A stretch of DNA of 64,000 nt, from NCBI GenBank assembly GCA_004556165.1, contig SFIR01000001.1, forward strand, positions 1-64,000. The letters are read 5' to 3'. The DNA comes from Clostridiales bacterium. GTDB lineage: Bacteria > Bacillota > Clostridia > Christensenellales > CAG-138. The notes beneath the pieces are model-generated. The model was not told the DNA's origin. It saw only the letters and a list, made by a program, of their open reading frames with translations, and ran no database searches. Below, piece by piece: positions 44,180 through 53,541 of the stretch (positions within the stretch are counted from its first letter, which is position 1; every line of letters begins with the position of its first letter). A program made the translations under genes and the position numbers.

Positions 44180-44500
44180 TTATTTCTTTTTTGCAATCTC
44201 CATTATTTCGGGGTATTTGCGCATGATGTACGCATACCCTATCTCGCTGTGCGGAATGGTGCATTTTGAGCAGTCCTTGATGCCGCCCTCGATGTAGGTA
44301 AACCCACCTCCGCATTTGTCCCCCAAGGCATACAGGGGGCAATAGCAGAACAGACAGTTGAAGAAACCGCTTTCAGGCAGCTTATGGCACGGGAAATACT
44401 CGCATTCGCTGTTGCAGTAGTAAGCAAAATGCGGCTGACCGTGCATATCCCGGGGATCGATCACGGGTGCTTTTTCTGCGTCTTTGATCTCGTTTTCCAT
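44180..44500 (-). CDS. Cysteine-rich small domain protein
   Basis: The start is ATG at 44500 after AAGGAGC; a longer frame to 44548 lacks a site. The product is 106 residues with ten cysteines in the pattern SECEYFPCH, FFNCLFCYCPLYALGDKCGG and KDCSKCTIPH. This matches the small Cys-rich domain found in anaerobes, often beside cobalamin or redox genes (PF04071 type). It may bind zinc or an Fe-S cluster. It lies 21 nt after trxB in the nrdD-trxB unit, which suggests a redox role. Confidence 0.85.
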   Translation of the reverse strand: MENEIKDAEKAPVIDPRDMHGQPHFAYYCNSECEYFPCHKLPESGFFNCLFCYCPLYALGDKCGGGFTYIEGGIKDCSKCTIPHSEIGYAYIMRKYPEIMEIAKKK

Positions 44501-44520
44501 AGCTGCTCCTTTCGCCTGAA

Positions 44521-45444
44521 TCAGAAATTCGAATCGATGTATTCGCATGCGGCAATGGCGGAAACTCCGCCGTCCGCGCCTGCGGTCACGAGCTGGCGTA
44601 CCGACTTTGTGCGGCAGTCGCCTGCGGCAAAGATATTGGGCTGCTTTGTGCAGCAGTTCTCACCGGCGATAACGAAGCCTGCATCGTCGAGATCGACGAG
44701 CTCGCTGAACGCCGCATTGTTCGGTTCCTGACCGACTGCGGCAAATATGCCTTCAACATTGAGAACCTGCATGCTTCCGTCAACGGTGCTTTCGACCGTG
44801 ATGCTTTCGATTTTATCGCTGCCGGATAGCTTAACAACCTTGCTGTTCATTATCAGCTCGACATTAGTACATGCATCGAGCCCGTCAACGACCTTTTTTT
44901 CGGCACGGAAACGGTCACGGCGGTGGATGAGGTAGACCTTTTTGCAGAGCTTGGATAGGTAGATAGCATCCTGAACCGCGGTATTGCCGCCTCCGATGAC
45001 GGCAACGGTCTTGCCTTTGAAGAAGGCTCCGTCACAGACCGCGCAGAAGGAAATGCCCTTTCCAATAAATGAGGCCTCACCCTCAAGACCGAGCCTTCGA
45101 TGCTTTAGCCCCGTAGCGATAATGAGCGAACGTGCGGTAAACGAATCGTATTCGGTCTTAACAAGAAGACTTCCGTCCTCGTTTTTCGTTACTCCCGTGA
45201 CCGTGTCAACGCAGATCTCAGCTCCGAGCGAAAGCACCGCATTGACGAGCGAATCCACAAGCTCGGTGCCGGAAAGGGGCTTGGTGAAGGGATAGTTTTC
45301 GACCAAGGGCGAAAGCACTATCTGCCCCCCGAAGCTTTCTTTTTCAATAAGGAGAACGGTTTTGCCCGCTCTCCTTGCATATAGTGCCGCAGTCAGGCCT
45401 GCCGGGCCTGCACCGGCGATTATGATGTCGTATACTGTCATCAT
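44521..45444 (-). CDS. trxB: Thioredoxin reductase
   Basis: The protein has 307 residues. FAD motif GAGPAGLTAAL lies near 11-21, the redox Cys134-x2-Cys137 pair (FCAVCDG) and the NADPH motif GGGNTAVQDA (residues near 147) follow, and GIFAAVGQEPN is in the C part. It recharges thioredoxin or glutaredoxin-like proteins with NADPH. Its ATG overlaps the nrdD stop by 4 nt, so it is coupled to the ribonucleotide reductase with the fused redoxin domain, the likely client. Confidence 0.95.
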   Translation of the reverse strand: MMTVYDIIIAGAGPAGLTAALYARRAGKTVLLIEKESFGGQIVLSPLVENYPFTKPLSGTELVDSLVNAVLSLGAEICVDTVTGVTKNEDGSLLVKTEYDSFTARSLIIATGLKHRRLGLEGEASFIGKGISFCAVCDGAFFKGKTVAVIGGGNTAVQDAIYLSKLCKKVYLIHRRDRFRAEKKVVDGLDACTNVELIMNSKVVKLSGSDKIESITVESTVDGSMQVLNVEGIFAAVGQEPNNAAFSELVDLDDAGFVIAGENCCTKQPNIFAAGDCRTKSVRQLVTAGADGGVSAIAACEYIDSNF

Positions 45445-47813
45445 GAGTTCACTGTTTCCTTATTCAGATTCTTTATAAACCTGTTGATCTCGGATACGCC
45501 CACGGCATGGATCTCACTGTCTCCGCACTGTGAGATGAGGGTCGGTGCCTGGCGGATATTGTAGCGGATGGCCAGCTCGGGGTTTTCCTCTGCGTCAACG
45601 ACGGTATAGTCAATGCCTGCCCTATCGAGAAGAGCCTTTGCGCTTCTGCAGTTGGGGCATGTCTTGGTGGTGAAGAGAAGGTTGGAGGCAATGGGAGTCG
45701 AATCATTCTCCGCTTCGAGGAGATCCTTGTGCTTCATATAGTCGAGCATGCTGTAAACCTTGCGCTCCTTGAATTCCTGGATCTTGCCATCATTCCAGTT
45801 CTGTACCGGACGGTAGTAGCCGGTGATGCGGCTGTAGACCTCGGATTTTTTGCCGCAGATGGGGCAGGTATAATGCTCGCCTGCGACGTAACCATGCTCG
45901 CTGCATACGGAGTAGGTGGGGGACAGCGTGTAGTAGGGGAGCTTATAGTTATCCGCAATCTTCTTTACAAGCTCCGCAGCACTCTCCCAGCTGGGCAGCT
46001 TCTCACCCAGGAAGGCGTGGAATACCGTGCCGGAGGTGTAGAGGGTCTGAAGCTCATCCTGAATATCGAGCGCGGAGAAGATATCATCGGTATAGCCGAC
46101 CGGCAGATGGGAACTGTTGGTATAATAGGGAGTGCCGCCGGGCTCCGCCGCAGTGATGATGCCGGGGTAGTTCTTGGCGTCATACTTTGCAAAACGATAG
46201 GTGGTCGATTCCGCAGGAGTCGCTTCGAGGTTGAACAGCTCACCCTTGTACATCTCCTGATAATCGGACAGCCTGTCGCGCATATGGTTGAGGACCTCCT
46301 TGGTGAATTCCTGAGCGACAGGGTCGCTGAGATCACGCTTGATCCAGTTAGCATTGAGGCATGCTTCATTCATGCCGACAAGACCGATCGTGGAGAAATG
46401 GTTATCGAATGAACCGAGATACCTCTTTGTATAGGGATAGAGACCCTCATCAAGAAGCCTGCTGATGACCTTACGCTTGGTATGCAGCGATCTTGCGGCA
46501 ACGTCCATAAGATGATCGAGCTTCTCGTAGAACTCCGCTTTATCCTTGCTGGTGAAAGCAAGACGGGGCATGTTGAGCGTTACGACGCCGACGCTGCCGG
46601 TGCTTTCGCCGCTGCCGAAGAAACCGCCGCTCTTCTTGCGAAGCTCACGCAGGTCAAGGCGCAGACGGCAGCACATGGAGCGTATATCGCTCGGCTCCAT
46701 ATCGCTGTTTACATAGTTGGAGAAGTAGGGAGTGCCGTACTTGCTGGTCATCTCGAACAGAAGACGGTTGTTCTCGGTCGGAGACCAATCAAAATCCTTG
46801 GTAATGGAATAGGTGGGGATGGGGTACTGGAAACCGCGCCCGTCGGCGTCGCCGTCGATCATAATTTCGATGAACGCCTTGTTGATCATATCCATTTCCT
46901 TTTTGCAGTCACCGTAGGTGAAATCCATCTCCTTGCCGCCGACGATGGCAGGACGGTCCTTGAGGTCGTTGGGAACTTCCCAGTCAAGGGTGATATTGGA
47001 GAACGGAGCCTGAGTGCCCCAGCGAGAGGGGGTGTTGACGCCGTAAACAAAGCTCTCGATGCACTTCTTGACCTGATCATAGGTGAGGTTATCGGTGCGC
47101 ACGAAGGGAGCAAGGTAGGTATCAAATGAACTGAATGCCTGTGCGCCTGCCCATTCATTCTGCATGATGCCGAGGAAATTGACCATCTGATTGCAGAGCG
47201 TGGAGAGGTGCTTTGCGGGGGATGAGGTGATCTTGCCGGGAACACCGCTCAAGCCCTCCTCGATGAGCTGCCTGAGCGACCAGCCGGCGCAGTAGCCGGT
47301 GAGCATGGAAAGGTCGTGGAGATGGAAATCACAGTTGCGGTGTGCTTTGGCAATTTCATCATCATAGACCTCGGAAAGCCAGTAGTTGGCGGTGATAGCG
47401 CCGCTATTGGAAAGAATGAGACCGCCGACGGAATAGGTGACGGTGGAGTTCTCCTTTACTCGCCAGTCGGTGACGTTGAGATACTTGTCAACGGTGTCGC
47501 GATAGTCAAGCATCGTGGACTTGACGTTGCGCAGCTTTTCACGCTGACGGCGATAGAGAATGTATGCCTTGGCAACGTCAGCATATCCTGCCTGAATGAG
47601 CACGGCTTCGACGCTGTCCTGAATATCTTCGACTGCAATGAGGTCATCCTTGACCTTCGAAGCGAAATCGGCCGTAACCTTGAGAGCGAGCAGATCCAGA
47701 ATATCCGGATGGCAGGGCTTATTCTGAGCTTCAAATGCAAGAAGCATTGCGCCTTTGATTTTACTGATGTCAAAATCGACAATCTTGTCATCGCGTTTTA
47801 CGACACGGTACAT
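45441..47813 (-). CDS. nrdD: Anaerobic ribonucleoside-triphosphate reductase fused to a glutaredoxin-like domain
   Basis: The protein has 790 residues. An ATP-cone (about 1-90) is followed by the class III catalytic barrel, a zinc region (VCSEHGYV and TCPICGKK) and the glycyl-radical site RITGYYRP (Gly665). Residues about 710-785 are an added thioredoxin/glutaredoxin-fold domain with Cys719-x2-Cys722 (TCPNCRS) and the cis-Pro QAPTLIS. The enzyme makes dNTPs without oxygen and needs the NrdG activase, not found in the window. The fusion and trxB partner point to a redoxin-reduced rather than formate-reduced subtype. An upstream motif resembles an NrdR box. Confidence 0.95.
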   Translation of the reverse strand: MYRVVKRDDKIVDFDISKIKGAMLLAFEAQNKPCHPDILDLLALKVTADFASKVKDDLIAVEDIQDSVEAVLIQAGYADVAKAYILYRRQREKLRNVKSTMLDYRDTVDKYLNVTDWRVKENSTVTYSVGGLILSNSGAITANYWLSEVYDDEIAKAHRNCDFHLHDLSMLTGYCAGWSLRQLIEEGLSGVPGKITSSPAKHLSTLCNQMVNFLGIMQNEWAGAQAFSSFDTYLAPFVRTDNLTYDQVKKCIESFVYGVNTPSRWGTQAPFSNITLDWEVPNDLKDRPAIVGGKEMDFTYGDCKKEMDMINKAFIEIMIDGDADGRGFQYPIPTYSITKDFDWSPTENNRLLFEMTSKYGTPYFSNYVNSDMEPSDIRSMCCRLRLDLRELRKKSGGFFGSGESTGSVGVVTLNMPRLAFTSKDKAEFYEKLDHLMDVAARSLHTKRKVISRLLDEGLYPYTKRYLGSFDNHFSTIGLVGMNEACLNANWIKRDLSDPVAQEFTKEVLNHMRDRLSDYQEMYKGELFNLEATPAESTTYRFAKYDAKNYPGIITAAEPGGTPYYTNSSHLPVGYTDDIFSALDIQDELQTLYTSGTVFHAFLGEKLPSWESAAELVKKIADNYKLPYYTLSPTYSVCSEHGYVAGEHYTCPICGKKSEVYSRITGYYRPVQNWNDGKIQEFKERKVYSMLDYMKHKDLLEAENDSTPIASNLLFTTKTCPNCRSAKALLDRAGIDYTVVDAEENPELAIRYNIRQAPTLISQCGDSEIHAVGVSEINRFIKNLNKETVNS

Positions 47814-47929
47814 GGGTATTCTTCCTCCTGAATTGCTTGTTTAGTCCTTGCCGGGGAAAATCGGTTGAATTACGGATGAATCGCATTCCGGCATGCAGCA
47901 TGAAACCCTTGTTTCCTAACTACGTTACT

Positions 47930-47984
47930 ATTATACCACAGCATATTGGGGGATTGCAAGCCTTTTAACCACAAGATATTGTGC
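47930..47984 (-). promoter_or_regulatory. nrdD promoter with candidate NrdR boxes
   Basis: On the minus strand TTGCAA (47959-47954) and TATAAT (47935-47930) are separated by 18 bp. CCACAAGATATTGTGC (47969-47984) matches the NrdR box (ACACTATATATAGTGT) at 13 of 16 positions if A/T is allowed at the W sites. A weaker copy (9 of 16) lies at 47938-47953, exactly 31 bp away, the spacing usual for paired NrdR boxes. Confidence 0.5.
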
Positions 47985-48063
47985 CATGCTTTTCACATAT
48001 AATATTAGGAATGATTCTTAACCTATTTAACGTAATCAAGAAAACAATACTATTATTATAAAA
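47985..48063. other. Remainder of the nrdD upstream gap
   Basis: AT-rich spacer between the NrdR-like box and the YdcF operon terminator. I see no gene in it. Confidence 0.4.
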
Positions 48064-48102
48064 ATGCCGCCTTCTGCGACCGAATGACCGAGAAAGCGGC
48101 AT
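48055..48102 (-). terminator. Terminator of the radical SAM-rng-ydcF operon
   Basis: On the minus strand ATGCCGC pairs with GCGGCAT over 7 bp with an inner TTCT/AGAA 4-bp extension around a 15-nt loop, followed by TTTTTATAATA. It lies 28 nt past the ydcF stop. Confidence 0.82.
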
Positions 48103-48129
48103 AAAACACATTGAAAATATATTTTGAAA

Positions 48130-48921
48130 TTACATCCTTCCCGTCAGGAAGTAGTATACGATAGCGGCGCATTCTCTGAGATAGTTATTGAGCATAAGGG
48201 GAGCAAATTCTTTCGCGCCAATGCCGGAAGCATTGACACAGACGCGCTCTGCGACTCTCTCGGAACGAAAAACATGGAAGTTTGAGGTAACGAATACGAC
48301 CTTGGCTTCGTCTCCGAGCAGTTCCTTTATTATCTCATCGGAAAACAGGAAGTTTTCTTTGGTGCTGGTGCTTCTGTCCTCTTCGATAATATCACATTCC
48401 GGTACACCCTTGCCGACAAGGTATTCTTTCATGACGGATGCCTCCGTGACGATCTCTTCGCCTTCCATTCCGCCGCTTACGATGATAATGCAGCCCTCGC
48501 TGCAGCCGTCATAGACCTCCTTGGCCTTGTCAAGACGGTAAGCGAGCGAACGCGAAGGATTTTTACCGCGTATGCCTGCGCCGAGCACGATTATTGCGTC
48601 GGGCTCATCGCTCGGAAGGTCCCGAATACTTGTAGTGATAAGAATGGTAGTCACCGAAAAAAGCAGGAAAAATGCCGCATAACAGCCTATGAACAGCCAT
48701 TTTATGATTTTGCCGAATGTGGTTTTATTCCAAAGAACATGTATCCGCTCATAGAGTATTCCGAGTATCAGCAGCGGAAGCCCTATAACAAAAGGCATGA
48801 TTATGCCGAAATTAAAGGAAGTAAAGGGCATGGTAAGGACAGCATCGAGGACAAAAAATCCGCCGACAAGTATCAGAATAATGCGCAGTATAATTCTCAA
48901 ACACCTGTTATTTGCTGCCAT
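48130..48921 (-). CDS. YdcF/SanA-family membrane protein (DUF218)
   Basis: The protein has 263 residues with three hydrophobic helices in the first 100 residues, followed by the DUF218 domain: DAIIVLGAGIRG, YDGCSEGCIIIVSGG and RSTSTKENFLFSDEII. The family (ElyC, SanA, YdcF) acts at the envelope in undecaprenyl-lipid or vancomycin-resistance phenotypes. Its ATG overlaps rng by 14 nt. In many Firmicutes rplU-rpmA follow rng; here this gene takes their place. Confidence 0.85.
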   Translation of the reverse strand: MAANNRCLRIILRIILILVGGFFVLDAVLTMPFTSFNFGIIMPFVIGLPLLILGILYERIHVLWNKTTFGKIIKWLFIGCYAAFFLLFSVTTILITTSIRDLPSDEPDAIIVLGAGIRGKNPSRSLAYRLDKAKEVYDGCSEGCIIIVSGGMEGEEIVTEASVMKEYLVGKGVPECDIIEEDRSTSTKENFLFSDEIIKELLGDEAKVVFVTSNFHVFRSERVAERVCVNASGIGAKEFAPLMLNNYLRECAAIVYYFLTGRM

Positions 48922-50419
48922 TGAAATTAAGCTCCTTTATTTCAAATTCCGAACGCGGAAGGAACACATCATTCCTGAAATTCAGCTCAATATCATCACC
49001 GATGCGTCCGCAGACCATATCAAGAGATACTATTTCCTTTATCCTTGCGAGGACGTCCGGGTATGCGGAGATAAGAAGCCTCTTGCTGCCGCCTGCGATG
49101 CGCATCATCAGCCTCCTTCTCGCGCGAAGCGCAACGGTATCGGGGGAGAGTATCGTTCCGCTGCCGCCGCAGCAGGGACATTCTTCGGAATATATACCGT
49201 CAAGGCTCGTGCCGGTTCTGCGTCTTGCGACCTCGACAAGCCCTAACTTTGTCATGCCGCAGACCTCGGGCTTGGCGGTGTCGGAAAGCATTTCCTCTCT
49301 GAGCACGGATACGATAAGATCACGGTCCTCCTGCTTCTCCATGTCAATAAAGTCAATAATGATGATTCCGCCGATATTGCGCAGCCTTATCTGATGAGCA
49401 ATCTCAATGGCGGCTTCACGATTGGTTTCGAGTATGGTACTGCGGACGGATGATGTACCTACATTCTTGCCCGTGTTAACATCGATGCTGTACAGCGCTT
49501 CGGTTCTGTCGAATACAAGATACGCTCCGCTTTTGAGCCATACCCTGCGTGACAATGCCTCTGAGAGCTGCTTGTTGAGGTTGTAACGCTCAAGAAGATC
49601 ATATTCGTTCTCTATAAGCTTAACCTTCTCGGCGAGATGCGGAGTGGATACTGAGAGCAGCTCGCGGATATAGTCATACTCCTGACGGGAGTTAATAACG
49701 AGCTCTGAAACATCCGAACGCATGAGATCGCGCACGGAACGCGAAATCAGGCTTTCTTCACTCCAGATGAGCTTAGGAGCGCGGCAGATGCCGAGATCGC
49801 GCTCGATATCCCGCCAGCGTGAAACGATGCTGTCAAGGTCGGATAAAACGGATTCATCATCGATCTGCTCGGATTCGGAACGGGCGATTACGCCGAGATC
49901 ATCGGGAATATGTTCGCGAAGCAGCTCCTTTATATGGCTTTTTCTTTCATCACCATGAAAACGCTTGCTGATGAAAACACCCGTGGTAGATGGAAGCAGT
50001 ACCAGCGTATGCCCCGGAAGGGTCAGCTCCATCGTGGCTTTCGGGCCCTTATTATTGATAGGCTCCTTTGAAATCTGTACGGCAATCTCCGACCCAACCT
50101 TTATATAGGGAGTGGGAACCTCTCCGCGGCGCAGCTGTTCGTGCCTGCCTCCGCCCTCGCGGCTGCGGTCGATTCGCATATCTCGATAATGCAATATGGC
50201 ATTTTTTCCTTCACCGATATCAACAAATGCGACTGACATACCGGGCAGAATGCTTTGAACGACTCCCCTGTAGATATTGCCGACGAGCCTTTTCTCGCTG
50301 CTGCATTCGACATGAACCTCGCTTGCTCTGCCGTTTTCAACGAGCACAACGGTCTTGCGGTATGGGTTTATATCGAATATTAGCTGCTTGTTCGAAGGGC
50401 TTTGCGTGTCAGCTTTCAT
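48908..50419 (-). CDS. rng: Ribonuclease G/E family endoribonuclease
   Basis: The protein has 503 residues. An S1-like domain (about 35-130) precedes the DNase I-like catalytic region with the metal-binding aspartates of SIDVNTGKNVG and IIDFIDMEKQED. The zinc-link CPCCGGSG lies near residue 426. The length without a long C-terminal scaffold points to RNase G rather than RNase E. It is adjacent to TIGR03936 (no gap, GGAGGG before the ATG) in a conserved clostridial arrangement. It processes 16S rRNA 5' ends and decays mRNA. Confidence 0.95.
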   Translation of the reverse strand: MKADTQSPSNKQLIFDINPYRKTVVLVENGRASEVHVECSSEKRLVGNIYRGVVQSILPGMSVAFVDIGEGKNAILHYRDMRIDRSREGGGRHEQLRRGEVPTPYIKVGSEIAVQISKEPINNKGPKATMELTLPGHTLVLLPSTTGVFISKRFHGDERKSHIKELLREHIPDDLGVIARSESEQIDDESVLSDLDSIVSRWRDIERDLGICRAPKLIWSEESLISRSVRDLMRSDVSELVINSRQEYDYIRELLSVSTPHLAEKVKLIENEYDLLERYNLNKQLSEALSRRVWLKSGAYLVFDRTEALYSIDVNTGKNVGTSSVRSTILETNREAAIEIAHQIRLRNIGGIIIIDFIDMEKQEDRDLIVSVLREEMLSDTAKPEVCGMTKLGLVEVARRRTGTSLDGIYSEECPCCGGSGTILSPDTVALRARRRLMMRIAGGSKRLLISAYPDVLARIKEIVSLDMVCGRIGDDIELNFRNDVFLPRSEFEIKELNFNGSK

Positions 50420-51088
50420 TTATTTTCCCTCCGACCAATCCATCTCGATTGTCCTTCTGTTGACGGTGGAAACGGCTGAGGCACTGACCTTTTCAGAGAT
50501 TGCACCGAAAAGAAGCTCAAGCGGCAGGCCGCCCTCTGCGGTGAGCTTGCCCTTGATATAGAGAATTGCACTGCCTTCGGAGCAGTCAATAAGATTTACG
50601 GAAATGAGCAGCGGACGAATATCGACATCCTTCATTCCGCCCTTGGTCTTCTTTTCAACGATGATCTCGCCCGTAAGGAGGGAAGCAAGTGCGTTTTCGA
50701 GCTCATCGGAGGTGACTTCCCGATCAAAATCAAGCCTTGCAAAATAATCCGCGCTGCGCATGAGCGTAGTGAGAGAGGTTTTCATCTCGCCTGCGTCCAC
50801 GGCCTTTGTTACGGCAACGCCTTCGGGAAGTACGGCATTGACGCGGCTGCGGAATTCGTCCGCATCAATTTTTTCATCGAGAAAAACATCGAAATACTCG
50901 CATTCGGAGGTATAACCGACGGAGAGGGCAGTTGCAAACGAGAGCAGGGGGTGGGGATTAAAGCCTTTGGAATAGGAGAGCGGAAGCCCTGCACGGCGGA
51001 AAGCGCGCTGAAAGAGCCGCTGCATATCCAAATGCGAAACAAAACGCACCTCATCATGTTTATAAAACGAAGCAATTATCCTCATCAC
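50420..51088 (-). CDS. Radical SAM-linked protein (TIGR03936/DUF2344)
   Basis: The protein has 222 residues starting RIIASFYKHDEVRFVSHLDMQRLFQRAFRR, the conserved N terminus, with SKGFNPHPLLSFATALSVGYTSECEY next. It is regularly encoded beside TIGR03960-type radical SAM proteins, and in some genomes fused to them. Its start overlaps the radical SAM stop by 4 nt. A shared role in tRNA or rRNA modification is often suspected, not proven. Confidence 0.92.
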   Translation of the reverse strand: MMRIIASFYKHDEVRFVSHLDMQRLFQRAFRRAGLPLSYSKGFNPHPLLSFATALSVGYTSECEYFDVFLDEKIDADEFRSRVNAVLPEGVAVTKAVDAGEMKTSLTTLMRSADYFARLDFDREVTSDELENALASLLTGEIIVEKKTKGGMKDVDIRPLLISVNLIDCSEGSAILYIKGKLTAEGGLPLELLFGAISEKVSASAVSTVNRRTIEMDWSEGK

Positions 51089-52947
51089 TCGTTCACCTCC
51101 GCAGTGCCGTCACGGTGCACATCGCAGTATTCCCTGCATTTTGTGCCGAAGCAGCCGTTGCAGCCTTTTCGGCAGTCACGGGTCACGATCTCGGCCTTTG
51201 CACGGTCGTGCTCACGCTCAAGGTAATCAAAGGATACAAGCGAATCCATATGCTGCCATGCGAGGGGCTCGCCATGCGCTATCCGTCTGTGTGCATACTG
51301 CTCGCAGCTCAGACCGTTCTCCTCAAAGGCTATGTCCCAAGCTTCTTTATTAAACTGTTCGTCCCAAGAATCGAATCTTGCGCCGTGGCGGAAAGCGGAG
51401 ACAAGAACTCCGTTGAGCCTTCTGTCACCGCGTGCAAAGCAGGCTTCAAGCTTGCTCGTTTCAGAGAAATGGCAGTTGAATTCGACACCCCTGATACCCT
51501 TGAGCGCGCTGCGCAGAAGCGCCTGACGGCGCAGAACCTCTTCCGTGGTTATCTGAGGCTCCCACTGGAAGGGGGTAAAAGGCTTAGGAACAAAGGTCGA
51601 TGCCGATACCGTGCACCTGAGCCCCTTTCCGCGCATATCCTTGGGCATGGCGTAGAAGGTGCGGCTGACCTTTCGGGCAAGCTCCGCTATACCGAGGATA
51701 TCCTCATCGGTCTCGGTCGGAAGTCCGATCATGAAATAGAGCTTAACGCCGTGCCAGCCGGAACGGAAGGCATCGTCCACAGCTCGGAGCAGGTCATCCT
51801 CGTTGACGCCTTTATTTATGACGTCGCGCAGCCTCTGCGTTCCCGCTTCGGGTGCAAAGGTGAGACCGGTCTTGCGTACCTGCTGCATCTTCTCAAGATC
51901 GTCCTTTATAAAGGAATCAATGCGCAGCGACGGCAGGGAAACGGATACGCGGTCCTTGCTGTAACGGTCAAGGATTTCCGGAACTATCTCATGGATTTCG
52001 GAATAATCGCCGCTTGAAAGCGAAAAGAGGGATATTTCATCGTAGCCGGTGCAGGAAAGCTGCTTATCGGCATAGTCGAGCAGCGTTTCCATTCTGCGCT
52101 CGCGAATGGGACGATAGATAAATCCTGCCTGACAGAAGCGGCAGCCGCGGGTGCAGCCGCGGAAGAGCTCAAGAGCTATGCGGTCATGCACGATATTCAT
52201 GTACGGCACGATAAGATCGCCGGTGAATTCGGCTTTATCGAGATCACGGACTATTCGGCGAGTAACGGCGTCGGGAGCTGCCTCTTCGAGCTTGATGAGC
52301 CTTGAGAATTCTCCGTTTTCGTACTCGGCACGATAGAAGCTCGGCACATAGATTCCCTTGATCTTTGAAAGCTCTATAAGCATTTCGTGACGGCTGAGTC
52401 CTTTGTGCATGCAGGTAGCATAGCAGTCCATAAAGTCATTCATCAGCTCTTCGCCGTCGCCGAAGAAGAATACATCGACGATCTCAGCAAGGGGTTCGCT
52501 GTTGCAGACGCAGGGACCTCCGGCAACTATGAGGGGATATTTATCGCCTCGCTCCGCGGTTGTAAGGGGAATGCCGGAAAGCTCAAGCATATTGAGAAGA
52601 TTGGTATAGCACATCTCGTACAGCAAGGAGAAGCCGATAATATCGAATTCATCGAGCGGAGTTTTCGTTTCGATGGAAAACAGTTTCTCGTTCTCTTCCC
52701 TCAAAAGCTTTTCCATATCCACCCAAGGAGCAAACGCGCGCTCACAGAAGGTGTCGCTTCGGTTGTTGAGAACGTTGTAGACGATTCGCGAACCGAGATG
52801 GCTCATGCCTATCTCATAGATGTCGGGGAAGCAGAGCGCGAAGCGGAATTCAAATTCATCCTTCATTCGCATGTTCAGCTCGCCACCCATATAGCGCGTA
52901 GGCTTTTCCGTGCGCGCTATGAGTGAATTCAGTTTTTCTTTATTCAA
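51085..52947 (-). CDS. TIGR03960-family B12-binding-like radical SAM protein
   Basis: The start is TTG at 52947 with GGAGG six nt upstream. The product is 620 residues. An N-terminal B12-binding-like region (about 1-230) precedes the radical SAM motif Cys265-x3-Cys269-x2-Cys272 (RGCTRGCRFCQ). The C-terminal end holds RDCRKGCNGCFGTKCREYC, a likely second cluster. It leads the four-gene operon with TIGR03936, rng and ydcF, and has its own promoter at 53035-53063. The reaction is unknown. Confidence 0.93.
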   Translation of the reverse strand: MNKEKLNSLIARTEKPTRYMGGELNMRMKDEFEFRFALCFPDIYEIGMSHLGSRIVYNVLNNRSDTFCERAFAPWVDMEKLLREENEKLFSIETKTPLDEFDIIGFSLLYEMCYTNLLNMLELSGIPLTTAERGDKYPLIVAGGPCVCNSEPLAEIVDVFFFGDGEELMNDFMDCYATCMHKGLSRHEMLIELSKIKGIYVPSFYRAEYENGEFSRLIKLEEAAPDAVTRRIVRDLDKAEFTGDLIVPYMNIVHDRIALELFRGCTRGCRFCQAGFIYRPIRERRMETLLDYADKQLSCTGYDEISLFSLSSGDYSEIHEIVPEILDRYSKDRVSVSLPSLRIDSFIKDDLEKMQQVRKTGLTFAPEAGTQRLRDVINKGVNEDDLLRAVDDAFRSGWHGVKLYFMIGLPTETDEDILGIAELARKVSRTFYAMPKDMRGKGLRCTVSASTFVPKPFTPFQWEPQITTEEVLRRQALLRSALKGIRGVEFNCHFSETSKLEACFARGDRRLNGVLVSAFRHGARFDSWDEQFNKEAWDIAFEENGLSCEQYAHRRIAHGEPLAWQHMDSLVSFDYLEREHDRAKAEIVTRDCRKGCNGCFGTKCREYCDVHRDGTAEVNE

Positions 52948-53034
52948 AATTTCCTCCGCTGCAGAGACTCTTAGGTGGACTCTGCCGAAAAATTATTTAT
53001 CATATTATGTGGAGATGTATAATTACCCAAATAC

Positions 53035-53063
53035 ATTATAACGCGGAAGTGCATTTCTTGCAA
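53035..53063 (-). promoter_or_regulatory. Promoter of the radical SAM-rng operon
   Basis: On the minus strand TTGCAA (53063-53058) and TATAAT (53040-53035) are separated by 17 bp, leaving a leader of about 80 nt. Confidence 0.78.
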
Positions 53064-53188
53064 GCACGGCAAAATCTTCCGCCGATGGCACTCGCTGTAT
53101 AAATTAGGAAGTTTTAGGAAATTCAGGCAGAAACCGTAAATTGAATTCTAAGCATCATGCGTGAATTTTTAGTGCAATGCCTGCGGAT

Positions 53189-53209
53189 AATAATCACGAG
53201 CTGATTATT
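53189..53209 (+). promoter_or_regulatory. Hairpin before the coat-protein pair
   Basis: AATAATCA (53189-53196) pairs perfectly with TGATTATT (53202-53209) around a 5-nt loop, ending 27 nt before the ATG. No sigma-A promoter is evident upstream, in line with a sporulation sigma factor, whose promoter I cannot define. Confidence 0.4.
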
Positions 53210-53235
53210 GCTCAAAAATCACAGGAGGCAGAACG

Positions 53236-53526
53236 ATGCAGAATAACAACAATCAATCGGGCAGAGAATGGGATAGCTTTTTCCGTACCTCTGCACAGAA
53301 GATGAACACGGAAGTCGGCAGCATGGGCAATTCCTCGACTATCGACTCCAAGGATCTCTCAATCATCGAGGATCAGATGTACAAGGAGGCGCTGCTCTAT
53401 AAAAAGTGCGCGACCTACGCCGGGTATTTCAACGACCAGAATCTGAAGACAATGGCGAATACCGCAGCGGAACATCACAAAAAACATTTTGAGACACTGC
53501 ATGGCTATCTCAGCGCAAGCAAGTAA
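53236..53526 (+). CDS. Small helical protein, probably spore-coat associated
   Basis: The protein has 96 residues with AGGAGG before its ATG. An Asn/Gln-rich start (MQNNNNQSGREWDSFF) is followed by a two-helix ferritin-like pattern: IIEDQMYKEALLYKKCATYAGYF and a second helix with AAEHHKKHFETLHGYL. Acidic and His residues in the helices resemble those of CotF-type proteins. It lies 15 nt upstream of a CotF-domain gene. The coat call is an inference from this pairing. Confidence 0.72.
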   Translation: MQNNNNQSGREWDSFFRTSAQKMNTEVGSMGNSSTIDSKDLSIIEDQMYKEALLYKKCATYAGYFNDQNLKTMANTAAEHHKKHFETLHGYLSASK

Positions 53527-53541
53527 TGGAGGGAAAAGAAA

